From assembly GCF_028622875.1 (NCBI RefSeq), contig NZ_CP117709.1, positions 4,715,001 through 4,779,000 on the forward strand: 64,000 nucleotides of DNA, in the 5' to 3' direction. Shown one piece after another: positions 61,898-64,000 of this stretch. The notes below the pieces were generated by a model. It saw only the letters and a program-made list of their open reading frames with translations, was not told the DNA's origin and searched no databases. Within the stretch, counting starts at the first letter, position 1. Each line of letters opens with the position of its first letter. The stretch is from Streptomyces sp. MMBL 11-1 (GTDB lineage: Bacteria; Actinomycetota; Actinomycetes; Streptomycetales; Streptomycetaceae). The position numbers and the translations under genes are program-made.

Positions 61898-63894
61898 CCA
61901 TCACGACCCTCGCCGCCCTCGTCCCCCTCCTCCCGTTCCTCGGGGCCCTCGCCGGGCTCGCCGTCGGCCGTACCGCCCCCGGCTTCGTCCGCCCGCTGGC
62001 GATCCTCCCGACCCTCACCGCGGCCGTACTCGCCGTGATCGTCGCCGTCCGCCAGGGCGGCGGCCGGGCCGTCGACGCCGCGACCCAGCTCACGCCCACC
62101 GGATCGGTCCCGATCGACCTGGCGCTGCACCTCGACGGCTTCGCCGTTCTGGTCGCCGTCCTCGTGACAGTCGTCGCCACCTGCGTACAGCTCTACTCCA
62201 CCGCCTACCTCCGCGACGACGCCCGCTACCCCTCCTACGCGGCCCTCGTCTCCCTCTTCACCTCCGCGATGCTCCTGGTCGTCTACTCAGGCGACCTGAT
62301 GGTGCTCCTGGTCGGCTGGGAGATCATGGGCATCTGCTCGTACTTCCTCGTCGGCCACTACTGGGAGACGCCCGAGGCCCGGGCCGCCTCCCTCAAGGCC
62401 TTCCTGGTCACCAAGCTCGGCGATGTCCCCTTCCTGATCGGTCTGTTCGCACTCGCCGCCGACACCGGCAGCTTCCGGATCACCAAGATCCTCGCCGCCG
62501 TCGGCAACGGTGGGCTCGACCACCCCACCGTCATCGCCCTGCTGCTCCTCGCGGGCGTCGCGGGCAAGTCGGCCCAGTTCCCCCTGCACACCTGGCTGCC
62601 CGACGCGATGGCCGGCCCCACCCCCGTCTCCGCGCTCATCCACGCCGCGACGATGGTCGCCGCCGGCATCTACTTCGTGGCCCGGCTGCTGCCCGTCTTC
62701 GCGGCCTCCGGCGCGGCGCTCGTCGTCCTCGCCGTGATGGCCGCCGTCACGATGATCGGGTCCGGGCTCGCCGCCCTCGCCCAGGACGACATCAAACGCG
62801 TCCTCGCCTACTCGACCATCGGCCAGCTCGGCTACATGTCGGGCGCCCTGGCCGTCGGCGACCGGGGTGCGGCGGTCTTCCACCTGATCTCGCACGGTGC
62901 GTTCAAAGCGGTCCTCTTCCTCGCCGCGGGCGTCGTCATCCACGCCGCGGGCACCAACTCGCTCGCCGCCATGTCCCGGATGGGAGGGCTTGCCCGCCGT
63001 ATCCCGGACGCCTTCTGGACGATGACCGTCGCGCTCCTCGCCCTGGCCGCCATCCCGCCGTTCGCCGGCTTCTTCTCCAAGGAAGCCGTCCTCGTCGCCG
63101 CCGAGCACACCGCCCTCGGAGACCGGAGCGTCGCCCCGGCCGCCGCAGGGTGGACGATCCTGATCGCCGGGCTCCTCGCCGCCGTCCTGACCGCCGCCTA
63201 CGCCGTACGCCTCTGGCTCCTGGCCTTCCGCGGGCGCGGCGCGGAAGCCCCCGACCACGGCGGGCAGCCCGCCGCCATGACCTCCGTCCTGTGGATCCTG
63301 GCCGTCCCCACCATCGGCTTCGGCCTCACCGTCGGCATGATCGGCGACTGGTTCGACGGGCACGGCCTCACCCCGTCCCTCACCACCGCCGTCCTCTCCA
63401 CCGGCGTCACGCTCGTCGGCGGCCTCGTCACCTACGGCGCGTGGCGGCACACCACCGCCATCGCCGCCCGCACCCCCATCGGCGCCGTCGCCGCCCACCC
63501 CGGCGTCGAACCCGCCCTCGTCGAAGCCGAGGCCATGACGTCCCACACCGCCGTCTACGGCACCATCGCGGGCGCCCCCGACCCGGCCGACCCCGGCAGG
63601 ATCCTCCTCGGGCCCCTGCACCGCCACGCGGCCACCGGCTTCCACCTCGACGCCCTGTACACGGTGCTCTTCGTCCGGCCCGTCCAGGGAGCCGCCCGCC
63701 TCGTCCGCTTCCTGGACCGCGAGGTCGTCGACACCTACGTCAGCGGATCGGGCGCCGTCACGCGCCTCCTCGGCACCGCCGTCCGCCGGGCCCAGACCGG
63801 CAACGTGCAGACCTACGCCGGCGCCCTGCTCGCCGGATCCCTCGTCCTGGCGATCGCCGCCGTCGTCTTCGCCAACGTCAACGCGGGGTCGTGA
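61894..63894 (+). CDS. nuoL2: NADH-quinone oxidoreductase subunit L, second copy
   Basis: A 666-residue antiporter-like subunit. Helix 5 carries the essential Glu in [20 protein letters not shown], and the Lys segment is [45 protein letters not shown] is the later conserved region. The C-terminal lateral-helix region is present (near 570-660), so the subunit appears complete. The GTG start overlaps the nuoK2 stop and the stop overlaps the nuoM2 start. Confidence 0.96.
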   Translation: MTITTLAALVPLLPFLGALAGLAVGRTAPGFVRPLAILPTLTAAVLAVIVAVRQGGGRAVDAATQLTPTGSVPIDLALHLDGFAVLVAVLVTVVATCVQLYSTAYLRDDARYPSYAALVSLFTSAMLLVVYSGDLMVLLVGWEIMGICSYFLVGHYWETPEARAASLKAFLVTKLGDVPFLIGLFALAADTGSFRITKILAAVGNGGLDHPTVIALLLLAGVAGKSAQFPLHTWLPDAMAGPTPVSALIHAATMVAAGIYFVARLLPVFAASGAALVVLAVMAAVTMIGSGLAALAQDDIKRVLAYSTIGQLGYMSGALAVGDRGAAVFHLISHGAFKAVLFLAAGVVIHAAGTNSLAAMSRMGGLARRIPDAFWTMTVALLALAAIPPFAGFFSKEAVLVAAEHTALGDRSVAPAAAGWTILIAGLLAAVLTAAYAVRLWLLAFRGRGAEAPDHGGQPAAMTSVLWILAVPTIGFGLTVGMIGDWFDGHGLTPSLTTAVLSTGVTLVGGLVTYGAWRHTTAIAARTPIGAVAAHPGVEPALVEAEAMTSHTAVYGTIAGAPDPADPGRILLGPLHRHAATGFHLDALYTVLFVRPVQGAARLVRFLDREVVDTYVSGSGAVTRLLGTAVRRAQTGNVQTYAGALLAGSLVLAIAAVVFANVNAGS

Positions 63895-64000
63895 CCGTGA
63901 TCGATATCAGTGCGTCCGTGATGCAGTTCCTTCTGGCGTTCCTCGTCGTCGCCCCGCTCCTCGGCGCCGTCGCGGCCCTGCTCCCCGCCCCGCCCGGGCT
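63891..64000 (+). CDS. nuoM2: NADH-quinone oxidoreductase subunit M, second copy (N-terminal fragment, runs off window)
   Basis: The GTG at 63891 overlaps the nuoL2 stop in a GTGA junction; GTG 63897 is an alternative. The visible 36 residues include the hydrophobic helix QFLLAFLVVAPLLGAVAALL, consistent with the first helix of NuoM. Identity rests mainly on operon order. Confidence 0.75.
   Translation, partial: MTVIDISASVMQFLLAFLVVAPLLGAVAALLPAPPG

Overview
The window comes from a high-GC actinomycete, almost certainly a Streptomyces. Third codon positions are strongly G/C, GTG starts and 1-4 nt stop/start overlaps are common, and there are DUF397 genes, a WhiJ-like regulator, a DasR-type operator and rare TTA (bldA) codons. 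The gene order nuo - recQ - prenyl synthase - kor - two-component system - second nuo cluster matches what I recall of the Streptomyces core chromosome; that comparison is from memory, not a search.

Layout. (1) 1-15283: the end of nuoB and the whole of nuoC-nuoN of a standard 14-subunit NADH:quinone oxidoreductase, closed by a strong terminator at 15308-15346. (2) 15401-28699: recQ; convergent Uma2, GPP34, fumarylacetoacetase, CocE/NonD hydrolase and POT peptide transporter genes on the minus strand; then a polyprenyl diphosphate synthase, a LolA-like membrane-anchored protein and an ABC exporter on the plus strand. (3) 28914-48832: an accessory stretch rich in regulators and secreted proteins: TetR, a PAS-GAF-SpoIIE-HATPase phosphatase, an RTX-type secreted protein, an AA10 LPMO with a DasR site and a TTA codon, a HAD phosphatase, a MarR-like gene, a GntR-acdS (ACC deaminase) unit, an S1 protease, two DUF397 genes with a WhiJ-like regulator, a divergent VOC/CGNR pair, a MerR-like gene behind an approximately 530-nt leader, a GvpU-like protein, an FAD monooxygenase and RarD. 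(4) 49057-56390, minus strand: korAB (2-oxoacid:ferredoxin oxidoreductase), a NarL-type response regulator and two tandem, closely related sensor kinases. (5) 56549-64000, plus strand: a second complex I cluster, nuoA2-B2-C2-H2-I2-J2-K2-L2-M2 (M2 cut by the window end), with no nuoD, E, F or G.

How the genes fit together. The first cluster encodes the NADH-dependent enzyme. The second keeps the Fe-S cluster ligands of NuoB and NuoI and the membrane arm but has no NADH module, and it lies close to korAB, which reduces ferredoxin. This suggests, as inference, a ferredoxin-linked complex I variant. Five of its subunits carry tandem-repeat hydrophilic extensions. The most informative regulatory sites read directly are the dre palindrome before the LPMO gene, the 20-bp palindrome over the start of the GntR gene, leaderless -10/ATG arrangements (GntR, TetR, CGNR) and the promoter-plus-hairpin leader before the MerR-like gene. 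No rRNA, tRNA, CRISPR array, insertion sequence or prophage was seen.
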